64,000 bases of DNA from assembly GCA_030674185.1 (NCBI GenBank), contig CM060306.1, positions 45,918,483 through 45,982,482 of the forward strand. The letters are read 5' to 3'. This DNA is from Monoplex corrugatus (lineage: Eukaryota; Mollusca; Gastropoda; Littorinimorpha; Ranellidae). The notes beneath the pieces were generated by a model. That model was not told the origin of the DNA, made no database searches, and saw only the letters and a list, made by a program, of their open reading frames with translations. Position numbers and translations under genes: made by a program. Below, in pieces: positions 1 to 10,265 of this stretch (the first letter of the stretch is position 1; the number at the start of each line of letters is the position of its first letter).

Positions 1-640
1 ACTGAACGGCCAACCCCTTCGAGAGGGCACGTCTCCATGCCATACGTCAGTGGCGTCACTGAGGCTCTCAGCAGGAAGATCAGGAAGTTGGGAGTCAGTG
101 TCCACGCCAAGCCCACCAACACCATCAGAAGCCAGTTAGTCCACCCCAAAGACAAAACAGACAAATTGGACACATCAGGGGTGATATACAAGATAGACTG
201 CCAGGACGACTGTGACCATAGTTATATTGGCGAAACTGAGCGCAACTTGCACAAAAGATTAAAAGAACACAAACGTGAATCCTCTCCAGTGGGAGAACAT
301 CTGACCCACACCCAACACCACTTCGAAAAGGACAATGTGCAAGTTCTCGAAAGAGAAGCAAGATGGTTCCAGAGGGGAGTAAAGTTTACATCGCCGCAAA
401 GAACCCCACCCTCAACCGTGACCGGGGCCGACACAACCTGCCATCGGTGTACTCCTCACTTATTCAGTCGCACTGTCGTGAGTTCGCTCACGGCGGTGCG
501 CACTGAAGCCAGTTCTCAACCCAGCAGTTCGCTGAAGAAGTCGGCTGGATCGCCGATGAAAGCTATGCAGTGAGTAGCCTTTTTTGTAACTGAGAGCCAG
601 GTTCAACCAGGTAGCCATTACGCTACTGATATGTTTTAAG
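1..640 (+). mobile_element. Penelope-like element 3' part with GIY-YIG endonuclease, frameshifted and cut by the window edge
   Basis: The frame open from position 37 encodes a linker and then a GIY-YIG endonuclease of the Penelope type: GVIYKIDC (residues ~48-55), SYIGETERNLHKRLKEH (~62-78), then a Glu-containing segment around VLEREARWFQRGVK. Penelope-like retroelements carry this domain C-terminal to the reverse transcriptase, which here would lie left of the window. Near position 380 the frame shifts. The neighbouring frame continues with a typical end (VYIAAKNPTLNRDRGRH, then LPSVYSSLIQ) and stops near 508, so the copy is broken. The tail at 481-630 matches, on the opposite strand, 22736-22890, which marks it as the element's terminal repeat. 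The tail holds a hammerhead-like core (532-578). Confidence 0.85.
532..578 (+). ncRNA. hammerhead-ribozyme-like core in the Penelope terminus, degraded
   Basis: CTGAAGA (532-538) is followed by a perfect 5-bp stem (TCGGC 541-545 with GCCGA 552-556), then GAAA (558-561), then a second stem (GCTA 562-565 with TAGC 575-578). This is the order CUGANGA, stem II, GAAA, stem III of a hammerhead ribozyme. The base after stem III is C where the core needs U, and no convincing stem I is visible. This copy is therefore probably inactive. Hammerhead motifs are known in Penelope-like terminal repeats. Confidence 0.5.
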
Positions 641-714
641 AATTACATGACTAAGAACATACATCTAGAAACGTGGCTATCCCGTTAAAAAGTAATGTAT
701 TCATTTCCTTCAGA

Positions 715-925
715 GACGGGAGCGTTAGTCTAGTGGGTAAAGTGTTGGCGTTTCAATCAGAAGGTCCGGGGTTTGAGCCTATCTGGGTATATTCCACCTG
801 GTGGACAAAGGACGAAGAGTTTTCCGATCTCTCAGGTCAGCATGTGACAGGCCTGCACGTTAGAGATCCTGCAGGTCATGTCAATGTCCAGTGGCTCACA
901 AAACATGAAAAACGTGGCTTGTAAG
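715..925 (+). repeat. tRNA-derived SINE
   Basis: Pol III internal promoter elements are visible: A-box-like TAGTCTAGTGG at 726-736 and B-box-like GGTTTGAGCC at 770-779, with tRNA-like spacing. The body that follows includes GCACGTTAGAGATCCTG, which resembles the core of the SINE at 16480-16735 (GCACATTAAACGTCCT on its minus strand). The tRNA-like head cannot form a complete cloverleaf, so this is a SINE and not a tRNA gene. Confidence 0.7.
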
Positions 926-1700
926 GCCACTTAAGATAGAGTATACAGACTGCGCAGCAACATACCGCCTGCACAGTGTGGGCAAAATAACGTGCGTGCA
1001 TGCATCCAAGAAAATCAGAACTGTTATTTTATCCTGAAAGAAAGACGTTTTTTAATTTAGTGTGGAAACTTTTTGTCTTAGCACAATAAATGAATATATT
1101 TAAATACTTATAAATAAGTAAAACAGCAGCAAATGTTATTGTATGATTTTTCCATAGGTCTAAATTGCTATTTCTGAGCTCACTTTTACAAAACCGGTGT
1201 CTGAGGATATGCCACAGTCGAAAAACTTCTGCAGAGACAGAAGATCAGTTCAGTTGTTATGTTTGTATCCTAGACAAGGGAGATCACAATTTTATAGAAT
1301 TGTCCTATCTTGTCCCTCTCGCCTGTCTTTCTCTCATCCTTTCCCTACCCGAATAGGCCTATTCCCTCCCTCATGCTTTCACTTCAAGAAAGTGAACAAG
1401 CGCGAAGTAAGAGTGACAGGGGGTTATCATACCAAAATGATTTTGAGGAAAGTACGAATGTAAACGAAAGTGAACATGAAAATGAACTGAATGTTGAAAC
1501 AACAGTAAGAACTCTGTCTTTTCTTCACTGTGGGAGGACTCTTATCGAAACTTAACGACAGAATGTGAAGTACATGTATATTACATAATTCTTTCAACTT
1601 TGTATTATGGAAAAGGTCATGGAAAACCTGGACAGCTGTCTATTTCCAAACTACAGTATTTTGTAAACCAGCGTTAAAGGTGTCAAGACAAGGAAGGCTG
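926..1700. other. unclassified AT-rich stretch
   Basis: Mostly AT-rich single-copy-looking DNA. Short overlapping open frames at 1165-1555 show no recognisable domain and no splice-site-bounded exon. I see no gene here. Confidence 0.4.
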
Positions 1701-1879
1701 TCGGGGGTGTGATATGTTTCACGAAATCTCGTTTCGTTCTATGTATTGGAAACATAAATGTGACCATGATAACATAAGTATTTTTGCTCCAGAAACCTCT
1801 ATTTGGTTTTAAAAACAGTAAGGCTTATATGTTTGTACATATATATACCTATTCATTTTCCTTGTCATAAGACTTTTGG

Positions 1880-3180
1880 TACTGAAGATAGTATCGTATG
1901 TTTAGAACACAGTCTAGCTAATAAATTAATTTCAGTAGATAATGCTGAAATCCACATACGTATGAATTTAAACGCTAAGACATCAAATAGTTTTCCTTTG
2001 AGTGATAGTTACTTTGATTTACCTATTTTAGAAAGAAAATGAAATTATCAACTTGACCTGACTGTCAAAAGATTTGGAACTAAATTTTACGGCAAAACGT
2101 TTCTGAATTTATGCGGTGCTTTCAATTTGTTTGGTTTGAATGGCATATATAATGACGACCTTCATGGCCGTTACACATTTGTTTCAGACAGACAACAGTG
2201 TAAATGGTTACTGTTTAGCTTCTGAATCTGTCTTACCACAATACAAAACTGCTGTCGATTGGAAGTTTCCTAAAATATAGACTTCCAATCAGCATCTGGA
2301 GTTCTACTTTGGTGCAAAGGATTATACACTGTATCCATCTGAAGATAACAATGACAGTAAGCAGATGTTTATAGAAAAATACGTATTGAACTCAACAATA
2401 CTGTGATAACATTCATTCTATAGAAAGAAATCAAAAACTTGACCATGTCACTGATTTGATTAATGTAGATATCAAAGAAGTCAACAAGCAAAGTCAGAAC
2501 AAGTTTGAGGCAACCGAGATGTAGTTTCTAAGAAGAATGTTGAGAGTTCCATGGACAGCAAAGAACACAAACGAGACAGTCTTGATGGAGGCAGATACAA
2601 GAAGATCATTCGAAAGGAAGATTAGGAAAAGACAGGCAACATTTATACGCCATTTTATGAGGAAAGTGGAATTGGAGCACCTGGTCACAACAGGAAAGCT
2701 GGAGGGAAAGAGAGCACCAGGTAGACCCAGGGAAAAATATTGGACGGACTCGCAGAGTGGCTGAAGACAGAGAGGGTGGAAGAGATGCTTGAGGCAACAA
2801 GGGATAGAAACAGATGTAAGGCCATGATCGCCAACGCCATGTGGCAAGGTACTTGATGATGATGATGATCAAAGAATCGTTGAAAATATTTAACTGTTGT
2901 ATAAGACAGCAATCTGGACACACGAAAAAGAATATTTACATCGAAAAGACCAAGTCTGAAGAACGGTATGATGAAGAATGCAAAGCCTTTAGGCGGACTG
3001 TCGCAAGATTACTGAATGATTTTTTAAAAGTCTGAAAAGAGATATGAATTCTGTACGGCTAGAAAGAAGTGAAAATATTTATTGCAAAGAAAAAGAAAGA
3101 AACATTATAAAGTCGATCTGAACAATCTTACCATGTCTGTTGAAAAACCAGAAAGATCTTTGCCGCTCTATGCGCAATAG
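1880..3180 (+). pseudogene. decayed LINE endonuclease and linker, split by a younger insertion
   Basis: Around 2070-2190 the translation reads as the second half of an APE-type LINE endonuclease: FG..F...FLNLCGAFNLFGLNG, then DLHGRYTFVSD, then, after stops and frame changes, a decayed remainder to ~2470. The reading resumes at 2877 with SLKIFNCCIRQQ, then RYDEECKAFRRTVARLLNDF, then the basic linker that usually precedes the reverse transcriptase. The interruption (2480-2867) is a separate LINE fragment flanked by a 9-bp duplication. Joining across one copy of the duplication gives an uninterrupted frame. Several stops and indels show an old, inactive copy. The RT domain itself is not present. 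Confidence 0.65.
2480..2867 (+). mobile_element. LINE family A, 5'-truncated 3' end with (GAT)n tail
   Basis: Encodes the C-terminal end of a non-LTR pol protein: RRMLRVPWTAKNTNETVLME, then RKIRKRQATF, GKLEGKRAPGRPRE and MIANAMWQGT, broken by a TAG where a Trp codon is expected and by a frameshift near GRPREK. It ends in a (GAT)n tail. A 9-bp target-site duplication ATCAAAGAA lies at 2471-2479 and 2868-2876. The same 3' end recurs at 12430, 17497, 26217 (minus), 35935 and 36690. The endonuclease of a related element lies at 58525. Confidence 0.85.
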
Positions 3181-3540
3181 TGCATCATGCTTTGTTGATT
3201 TCCAATATGTCGACCCCAGCCCTCCTCAACTTTAATACCGCACGACCATTTTTATGTTGCGGAATGCATTTGTCTTCCCTGCTTTTTAGTAGCCAGAATT
3301 CATATCCGCCATTTTCTTCAGCTCAACGAGACGTCGGGACAATCTTCTACTGTTTTTTTGTTTTTTGTTTTTGTTTTTGTTTTGTTTTGTTTCTCACAAA
3401 GTCTCGTGTCATTATACTTTGCTGTCTTTTGTATACGCTTGACAAAGACTAGTTGGCCAAAAATTTGCACCTGTCTTGTTTTGTTATAGTAAATATTCAT
3501 TTTGATCTATTTTTGTTTGTTTCTAATTCCGACTTTCTAT
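3181..3540. other. unclassified, T/G-rich
   Basis: Contains a (TTTTTG)n-like run near 3350-3390. No coding or structural signal was recognised. Confidence 0.4.
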
Positions 3541-3544
3541 TGGT

Positions 3545-3900
3545 TGCCAACAGTCTGGAGTTGTTCAAGAAGGATTTGCTGTACTCATATAACTCCATAT
3601 GCACTCCTCCCAAATTTGCCATAGTTATCTGGCAAGCACCTTGAGTGTGCGCAAAAAAACAATAAAAAACAACAACAACAAAAAAACCCTAGCAACCTGT
3701 TCGAGGATCGAACTCACGACACTTTGTTTTGAGCATGGCGCTCTAACCAACTGAGCCAACAGGCTACTTCAAACCTGTAACTCATCTGAGGATTGAACCG
3801 TGGCCTTCGCGAAATACACTTTCTTCTCAAAGGCCGTGATTGAACCCATAACCTTGCCGTTTCAGCATGGCGTTCTGATCAAATAAGCTAACGGGGCCAT
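3545..3900 (-). repeat. composite SINE copy 1 with two tandem tRNA-like units
   Basis: Read on the minus strand, two tRNA-like units come first (about 3900-3783 and 3766-3690), followed by a body at about 3650-3545. The second unit is well preserved, with A-box TGGCTCAGTTGG and B-box GAGTTCGATCC. The body contains the segment seen on the plus strand as AGTTATCTGGCA(A/G) then TGTGCGCAAAA. It recurs at 7405-7500 and 17215-17320 in the same orientation relative to tRNA-like heads. Confidence 0.7.
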
Positions 3901-3945
3901 TTGTTCACCAAGTAAAGCTGTCTGTGGGTTCTTTCCTTGTGATGT

Positions 3946-4069
3946 TATAATAATAATAAATAATAATAATTACAATATTTATATAGCGCAAAATCTTGAT
4001 AAAATCAAATCTAAGCGCTGAAGCAGACACACACGCAAGCACGCACGCACGCACGCACGCACACACACG

Positions 4070-4113
<44 letters not shown>

Positions 4114-6418
4114 TGGCTATAAATGGGGAGAAAGAATAAAAGCAATAAAAGCAAGAATAAGACCAATGGAAAATTATAGAGAGCATAGCATATACAATTA
4201 TATATTATAACCATGTGATTCCCTCCGAGCGGAGACAGGCTGCAGAGGGGGGGGGGGGGGGGGGGTTGAGTGAGGTTAGGATTTTATGCGGAGGAGAAAA
4301 GGTGAGTTTTGAGAGCGGACTTGAAGGAGACAAAAGTAGGTTGCTGACGGACTGAGAGAGGAAGTTTGTTCCAGGAGAGTGGACCAGAAACAGAGAAGGC
4401 TCGTGGACCATAGGTATTGAGCTTAGTGCGTGGAAAGCGAAAAGTCAGAGGATCGGAGGCAGAGCGGAGGGTACGTGAGGGAAGATAGATCTCAAGTAGG
4501 CTTGACAGGTAATCGGGGGCTGCGTTATTGAGGCTTTTGTAGCACATGGTGTCTAGTTTGTACTGTATGCGCTTTGATACAGGGAGCCAGTGAAGTTGTG
4601 CCAGGAGAGGAGATATGTGGTCAGCTTTTTTCTTTTTGAGTACAAGGCGTGCAGCATTGTTTTGAATGCGCTGTAGGATGTGAATGGTGGAGGCAGGAAG
4701 ACCAGACAGGAGTGAATTGCAATAGTCAATGCGAGACATTATGAAGGAGAGAACGAGTTTTGCAGTTGTTTCGACAGAGAGATACTTCCTGATCAGCCTT
4801 ATACGATGGAGATGATAGTAGCAGGATCTGGCAGTTTGAGAAACAAAGTTGTTCATGGAGAGGGTAGAGTCAATGCAGACACCAAGGTTTTTAGCTGAAT
4901 CAGAAATTGGGACTGATGTGTTACATAATGGGAGAGAAAGAGGAGGCAGCTGAGAAAGTTTCTGACGGGTGCCAATGAGGATAGCTTCTGTTTTGTCGTC
5001 ATTAAGCTGAAGTCTATTGTGTGTCATCCAGTTCTTAATGTCCGAGTAACACTCAGTGGTGCGAGTCAACAGGCGCTGTATATTATCAGGTGAGTCACTG
5101 TCTTGAAGTTGGGTGTCATCAGCATAGAAGTGGTGTTTTATAGAATGGGAGTTGATGATGGTGGACAGGGGGGAGGTGTAAAGAGTGAAAAGAACAGGGC
5201 CAAGGACAGATCCTTGTGGAACACCACAGGTCAGGTATGCAGGTTGAGAGTAAGTGCCATTGATGAGAACGGTTTGTTTTCTGTTGGATAGGTATGAAGT
5301 GAACCAAGACAGAGCAATGTCAGAGATGCCAAAAGTATGATGAAGTCTAGAAAGGAGAATACCATGATCAATGGTATCAAAGGCTGCAGACAGATCAAGG
5401 AGTGTGAGGAGAGAGACTTTGCCAGTATCAGTTGCAAGGAGGAGATTGTTGAGAATGTGTAGTAGGGCAGTTTCAGTGCTATGGCACTGGCGGTAGGCTG
5501 ACTGGAAAGGATTGAGGAGATTGTTGGCAGACAGGTGAGAGTTCAGCTGGTTGAGGACGACTTTTTCAAGGAGTTTTGACAAGAAAGAGAGATTAGAGAT
5601 AGGCCGGTAATTTTTCAGTTCATTTGGATCTAAATTGTGTTTCTTGAGGAGAGGGTGAACAATAGCAGACTTGAAAGAATCAGGGACAGTTCCAGTTTGA
5701 AGAGAAGTGTTGATGATGTCAGTGATGAATGGGAGGAGAGTAGGGAGACAGTCGGCGTAGAGAGAACCTGGAAGAGGATCCAGCTCGCAGGTTTTGAACG
5801 ACATGGATCTGATTGTGTTGAGAATTTCTTCTTGTGAGACTGGGTTAAAAGTAGTAAGAGGTGTGCCAGAGAAGGAAGGGTCAGGTGGGCATGGTTGACA
5901 GGGTGTCCTGTCAAGCCTGTCACGAAGAGTTTGTATTTTGGTGGTGAAATAGTTGGAGAATACAGATGGGAGTTCTTCATTTGTATGTTTTGTTGGGAGA
6001 GGTAAATCTTTTCGTGTGCCAAGGAGATGATTCATGGTTGTAAAGAGTTCTTTTGAAGAAGAGGCATTCAGGATTTTGGTTTGGAAATAACTTGTTTTTG
6101 CTGATGCAATGAGGGTGGATACTTTTGTTTTAGAGGCTTGGAAAAGTTGCCTGTGTACAGTGAGTTTGGATTTGCGCCAGCGGCGCTCTGCTCTGCGGCG
6201 GGCACGTTTTGCACAGGCGATCTCATGAGTGAGCCAGGGGGTAGGGGGGCGGTCAGGTAAAGGACGGGTTGTGGCTGGAGCATGAGTGTCCAGAAGATGG
6301 TGGAGAGTAGTATAGAATTCATCGGCAAGGTTATGTGACTTTTCAGAAAGGAGACGGGAGGCATCAGATGAAAATGTGGAGAGGTCGATAGATTTGAGAT
6401 TGCGTTCATTCCCATATC
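3946..6418 (-). mobile_element. L2/CR1-like LINE, 5'-truncated, with an intact-looking pol frame
   Basis: The frame is open on the minus strand from about 6416 to the stop at 4284 (roughly 711 codons). It covers the linker, reverse transcriptase and C-terminal region. Counting from the Met at 6035, RT motifs are YRPISN (143-148), LDLSAAFDTIDH (213-224), GVPQGSVLGP (271-280) and FYADDT (303-308); the catalytic Asp pair is intact. The endonuclease is absent: a stop lies just upstream and the sequence beyond 6418 is unrelated, so the copy is 5'-truncated. The 3' UTR contains a 17-G run (plus strand, ~4249-4265) and a (CA)n tract (4027-4110). It ends with a conserved-looking GCGCTATATAAATA block and an (ATT)n tail at 3946-3972. 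It cannot act alone without an endonuclease, but the long frame suggests a young insertion. Confidence 0.9.
4284..6416 (-). CDS. LINE reverse transcriptase ORF2 fragment (no endonuclease)
   Basis: This is the coding part of the L2/CR1-like LINE. The N-terminal ~125 codons are a basic linker (…KRARRRAERRWRKSKL…) and are followed by RT fingers, palm and thumb. The C-terminal ~150 residues contain LHWLPVSKRIQYKL and a terminal FKSALKTHLFSSA, typical of L2/CR1/Rex-group pol proteins. RT would copy the element's RNA at a nicked target site, but the nicking domain is missing here. No upstream promoter is expected in a truncated copy. Confidence 0.85.
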   Translation of the reverse strand, partial: YGNERNLKSIDLSTFSSDASRLLSEKSHNLADEFYTTLHHLLDTHAPATTRPLPDRPPTPWLTHEIACAKRARRRAERRWRKSKLTVHRQLFQASKTKVSTLIASAKTSYFQTKILNASSSKELFTTMNHLLGTRKDLPLPTKHTNEELPSVFSNYFTTKIQTLRDRLDRTPCQPCPPDPSFSGTPLTTFNPVSQEEILNTIRSMSFKTCELDPLPGSLYADCLPTLLPFITDIINTSLQTGTVPDSFKSAIVHPLLKKHNLDPNELKNYRPISNLSFLSKLLEKVVLNQLNSHLSANNLLNPFQSAYRQCHSTETALLHILNNLLLATDTGKVSLLTLLDLSAAFDTIDHGILLSRLHHTFGISDIALSWFTSYLSNRKQTVLINGTYSQPAYLTCGVPQGSVLGPVLFTLYTSPLSTIINSHSIKHHFYADDTQLQDSDSPDNIQRLLTRTTECYSDIKNWMTHNRLQLNDDKTEAILIGTRQKLSQLPPLSLPLCNTSVPISDSAKNLGVCIDSTLSMNNFVSQTARSCYYHLHRIRLIRKYLSVETTAKLVLSFIMSRIDYCNSLLSGLPASTIHILQRIQNNAARLVLKKKKADHISPLLAQLHWLPVSKRIQYKLDTMCYKSLNNAAPDYLSSLLEIYLPSRTLRSASDPLTFRFPRTKLNTYGPRAFSVSGPLSWNKLPLSVRQQPTFVSFKSALKTHLFSSA

Positions 6419-6540
6419 AAAACAAACTGTGAAACCACTCCCGCAAACCATTTTCTTGTTTTCGAGTGTGGTAACCAGCACCTTACCTCACAAAGTCTTA
6501 TAAGCTTTCTGTGCATAAGATAAAAAGGTAAAGTTGTCTC

Positions 6541-6731
6541 TTAACCCTTGGACTTCCGCACCCTATTCATTAACTCCAAAAACTTAACTCTTCGATTCCC
6601 TCATCCTATCCACTAGCTTCCTGCAGGAAGCTGGTGGATAATGTGAGGGAATCAAAGGGTTGTATTTGTTTTGCTAGCATGCTTGTCAATGTAGGTTGCT
6701 GGTGGACAGGGTGCGGGAATCAAAGGGTTAA
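6541..6731. mobile_element. TTAA-flanked nested-palindrome MITE, copy 1
   Basis: A 191-bp foldback element. The left end is TTAACCCTTGGACTTCCGC and the right end is GCGGGAATCAAAGGGTTAA. Inside is a second, tighter palindrome (about 6581-6661) centred on CTTCCTGCAGGAAG. TTAA at both ends with CCCTTTGA-type termini suggests a piggyBac-mobilised non-autonomous element. Copies 2 and 3 are at 55424 and 58776. Confidence 0.75.
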
Positions 6732-7394
6732 ATCTGAGGTCGTAGAGGCCTCAACTGTTTTCGGGATCAGCATCATGAAACAATATCTATCTCATCATCT
6801 TCATTACCTTTCTGAACCTTGAACAGGATCAGGTATTCACATAAAGCTGGGGGTGACAGGAGCCTAGTCGCACAAAGTTTTGTTTTCGTAAGGCTTGAAA
6901 CTGGAAGGCGGTAGTTCTACCTCTACGCCAACGGACTTCCACGATATCTGTGCTGTGGTCCAGTCAAAAGATGCACGCTTGGCTGACGTGACTGACATAC
7001 CAAGAGTCTGAGGCAGACGATAATGTCTCCTTCAGCCCAGATACAGCGACACACGGCACCACTCCATAGCCATTTATCACACATACCACTTCAGACGCCC
7101 CACGACCATGGGCAGCCGTAACTTCGAGAGCTCGCTATGTCTTCTAATGCTCACTACCTTCGAGATAGACCACCTTTGATCAGAGCGTTTGGGAAAACGC
7201 CCTGTCCAGATTTTTCTAGGATGAGTCGTCTGCTGAAGTGGATAACACTAGAATAGTAAATTCATTGATCATTGTGGTGGTCTACGTGATCTGCGGCGCA
7301 CACTTGTGGACACATTCTTTATAGATGACCATTAGGTCAACGTGGACTTTGAGACTGTTCTGCCAAGTTACACCACAGTATGGTGTTTTAGAGG
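6732..7394. other. unclassified intermediate-complexity stretch
   Basis: No open frame with a recognisable domain, no tandem repeat and no tRNA-like unit. It could be old repeat sequence or host intergenic DNA. Confidence 0.4.
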
Positions 7395-7925
7395 GTTTTT
7401 TTTCCAAATGGGATTTATCGCACACGAACATTTCCACATGCGCCCCACCTCATATGCCAGCAGTTATCTGGCAGACTCGATGAGCCTGCGCAAAACCCTA
7501 TGAACTGACAAAGACGAGAAGAACGGGGGCTATGAAACACTGACACCATCAGAATGACTGGGGTATTAAGATGAGAAGCCAACAACTAACTTTTATGTTA
7601 CAAAGTGGGACTGAGTGCGAGACGTGAGATTCTGAGTCCACGGTGCTATCAAAAGAGCCAGCAAGCTTAAAAAAAGACAACCACCGTGGCTAGCACAAGG
7701 GTCGAACCCACGGCCTCTGCATTGTCAGCATGGCACTTAACCAACTGAGCTAACGGAGATCACGTAAAACAACCTCTGGCCCGCCGGAGGGTGGAGCCCT
7801 AGATCCCTGATTACCAGCATGATGCTCTAATAAATGAGCGAACTGGCTAAAAGATGTGGTTCTCCTGGGAGTCAAACCCACGACCCACGCATTATCACCA
7901 TGGCTCTCTAACCCACTGACACCCA
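7395..7925 (-). repeat. composite SINE copy 2 with three tandem tRNA-like units
   Basis: On the minus strand, three tRNA-like units are arranged in tandem (about 7925-7855, 7848-7785, 7758-7685). The lowest-coordinate unit has A-box TTAGCTCAGTTGG and B-box GGTTCGACCC. A spacer follows, then the shared body at ~7500-7405 (plus-strand AGTTATCTGGCAGA, then GAGCCTGCGCAAAAC). Units 2 and 3 have decayed boxes, so they are not functional tRNA genes. Confidence 0.7.
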
Positions 7926-8300
7926 GAATGCTTCGAACGAAAATATACAATTTAGTTATCAGAATTTTTCATTCATAAAACAGTTGTGCACCAGGCTTGT
8001 ATTAGCCTACTTAATGATTTCGCCCATAACGCACGTATTTGTTCAAGTACACCATCACTTATCATCTCCCTCATCTTCATCGATCATCAATTTTGTTATG
8101 AACATTGCTCTTGCTTTTTGTCACCCGTCTTGACATGAAGGCTGACGCAGTTAATAAACAAACAAAACAACATGTATGTCTAATTATTTACATCTTGTTG
8201 CATGTTGTTGTGTGTTGCGCAATTGTGTCTTGTACTGTTTTATCATTATTGATGAAATTGATAAGAACAATCTGCATTTCGGCGCATAGGCTGCAAATTA
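7926..8300. other. unclassified AT-rich stretch
   Basis: Nothing recognisable. It leads into the trinucleotide array at 8300. Confidence 0.4.
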
Positions 8301-8456
8301 ATTGTAATAATAATAATGATAATAATATAATGATGATGATGATGATGATGATTACGACGACGACGACAATAACACCACCACCACCACCACCAACAATGAT
8401 TATAATAATAATAGTAATAATAATAACAATAATGATAATAATAATAATGAAAATAA
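8300..8456. repeat. (AAT)n/(GAT)n/(ACG)n/(ACC)n compound microsatellite
   Basis: Contiguous trinucleotide blocks that change phase motif from AAT to GAT, ACG, ACC and back to AAT. Open frames here are low-complexity translations only. Confidence 0.95.
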
Positions 8457-8715
8457 AAGGAATTTAGCCCATGGTTGTTGTTTCTTTCAGCCATGCTAAG
8501 CTGCTGAACCGAATCACAGCCTTGTTGCAAAATAAAATGTCTGTTGATTTACAAAAAAGCGATATGTCTGTGTTGTTAAATGTAATCATAGCTATGTCGC
8601 AACATCAATATTAATTCTGATAATGACGAGTATAATGACGATAATAATAATTATAACAAAACAATGATACTGAACAATAATTTAGAAGGTACGAGTGTAG
8701 CAGAGGATATATACA

Positions 8716-8766
<51 letters not shown>

Positions 8767-8768
8767 TG

Positions 8769-8816
<48 letters not shown>

Positions 8817-8872
8817 ATGTGTGTGTGTGTGGTGTGTGTGTGTGTGTGTGTGCGCGGGCGCGCGCGCGCGCA
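8716..8872. repeat. (GT)n microsatellite, ~155 bp, with (GC)n end
   Basis: Alternating GT with a few GGT/TGT interruptions, ending in a GCGCGC run (about 8851-8871). Alternating purine-pyrimidine, so Z-DNA prone. Reading frames across it are artefacts. Confidence 0.95.
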
Positions 8873-9107
8873 TATTCTTTTATTTTCCTCATGAATGGGT
8901 GGTCTCGTTTTTACTCGCAGTTTGATGAAAAGAATTTGAAAAAATCACGTTGACCCCAGATTTAGTACTTGTGAATAGCTGATTTGTTCCTACGCACCCT
9001 GTAGTTGCATTGCGTGTTGTCATAATGTGCGTGTGCTTTAGATCTATTCATTGAGAAGTGGTCCTCGTGAGAGTGTGTTTTATAAAACAGTTCGTACAGT
9101 CTTGGGC
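8873..9107. other. short unclassified spacer
   Basis: No recognised feature between two microsatellites. Confidence 0.4.
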
Positions 9108-9235
9108 TCCAGTTTCTTCTTCTTTTTCTTCTTCTTCTTCTTCTTCTCTTTTCTTCTTACATTATTACTATTATCATCATCATCGTCGTCGTCGTCGTCG
9201 TCATCATCATCATTATCATCATTATCAATCTTAAC
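9108..9235. repeat. (TTC)n/(ATC)n/(GTC)n compound microsatellite
   Basis: Runs of TTC, then ATT/ATC, then GTC and ATC. Purely low-complexity. Confidence 0.9.
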
Positions 9236-10265
9236 ACCCCCTCAATATTAAACAAAATCAGACTAAACCAATCCAAACAAATCGTACCGAAACCATCAAA
9301 AGATAACGCAGCAGTATGATAGTAAACCCTATGTTATTAATTTCTAAAAATGATTTATGACTTGTTTTTTTAATTATCATTATTATTTTTAATGCTTAAC
9401 AGCTTTATGAAACACATCAGCTAAAGTCTGTTGGTCTATGAAATTGATGTTTGAAAAACATTTAAGTTTGATAAGTCAGAACCGATGAAAAATCTTTGAC
9501 AAACAATTTTTAATGAAAATACCTGGTATTAATCTTTTTAATGTGCATGTTGTGAATAATCTATTGGGGGGATGGGGAGGGAGAGGCAGCATAATAAGCA
9601 TTACAAGGACATTTTCTGGACACTTAATACTCGTTCTATAAATCAGTATCTACGAGTGCATAAAGATGGACACATCTTTTCATAACTTTATCAACTATGT
9701 GTGACTATCTGCCCTATATTTTTCATTTCTAGATATTACGAGGTTTCTCACAGAAAGCCCGAATTTATGAATGTAGAAAGATGTCTTACATTTTCGGTAT
9801 TTAAATATTCCAAAACACAAGTCCGCGACTAAATGTGAAGTCTCTAGTTCTGTGTAACACGGCATTTTCTTTTTGCTATTTTATCTCGTGTTGGTTTTGT
9901 TTTATTGCATGGAAACTGGTTCTTCATTTTGCCAATTTTATACTGAGAGGAAAAATGAGGCAGACATTTAAAAAAAATTCTTTTTGTTGTTGTTGTTGTT
10001 GTTGTCTTTTTTATTCTTGTTGTTTTACTTTTTTTATTTTTTATTTTTTATTTATTTATTTATTTTTTTTTTTTTTTTGGTCGTTTCACCAGCTTTCTGT
10101 TTCATTGTACAAATCAGCATTGCATGGATAAGAAATCTTATTTTCGAGTGGAAGTTCGCACGGAGAGAGGACGACAAAATCTGTATGTAATTGGTTTTTC
10201 TTGCACAGCTAAAAAATAAACAACCGTCGATTCAAGTTCGTATTTTACAACTCATACCCATTAAA
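9236..10265. other. AT-rich stretch without a recognised gene
   Basis: Includes a (GTT)n and poly-T tract at about 9985-10080. Open frames at 9835-10190 are hydrophobic translations of the T-rich tract and have no domain. Confidence 0.5.

Noticed and set aside
7685..7925. Three tandem tRNA genes on the minus strand
   Set aside because: A- and B-boxes are partly decayed, stems do not pair, and the units are joined to a shared SINE body.
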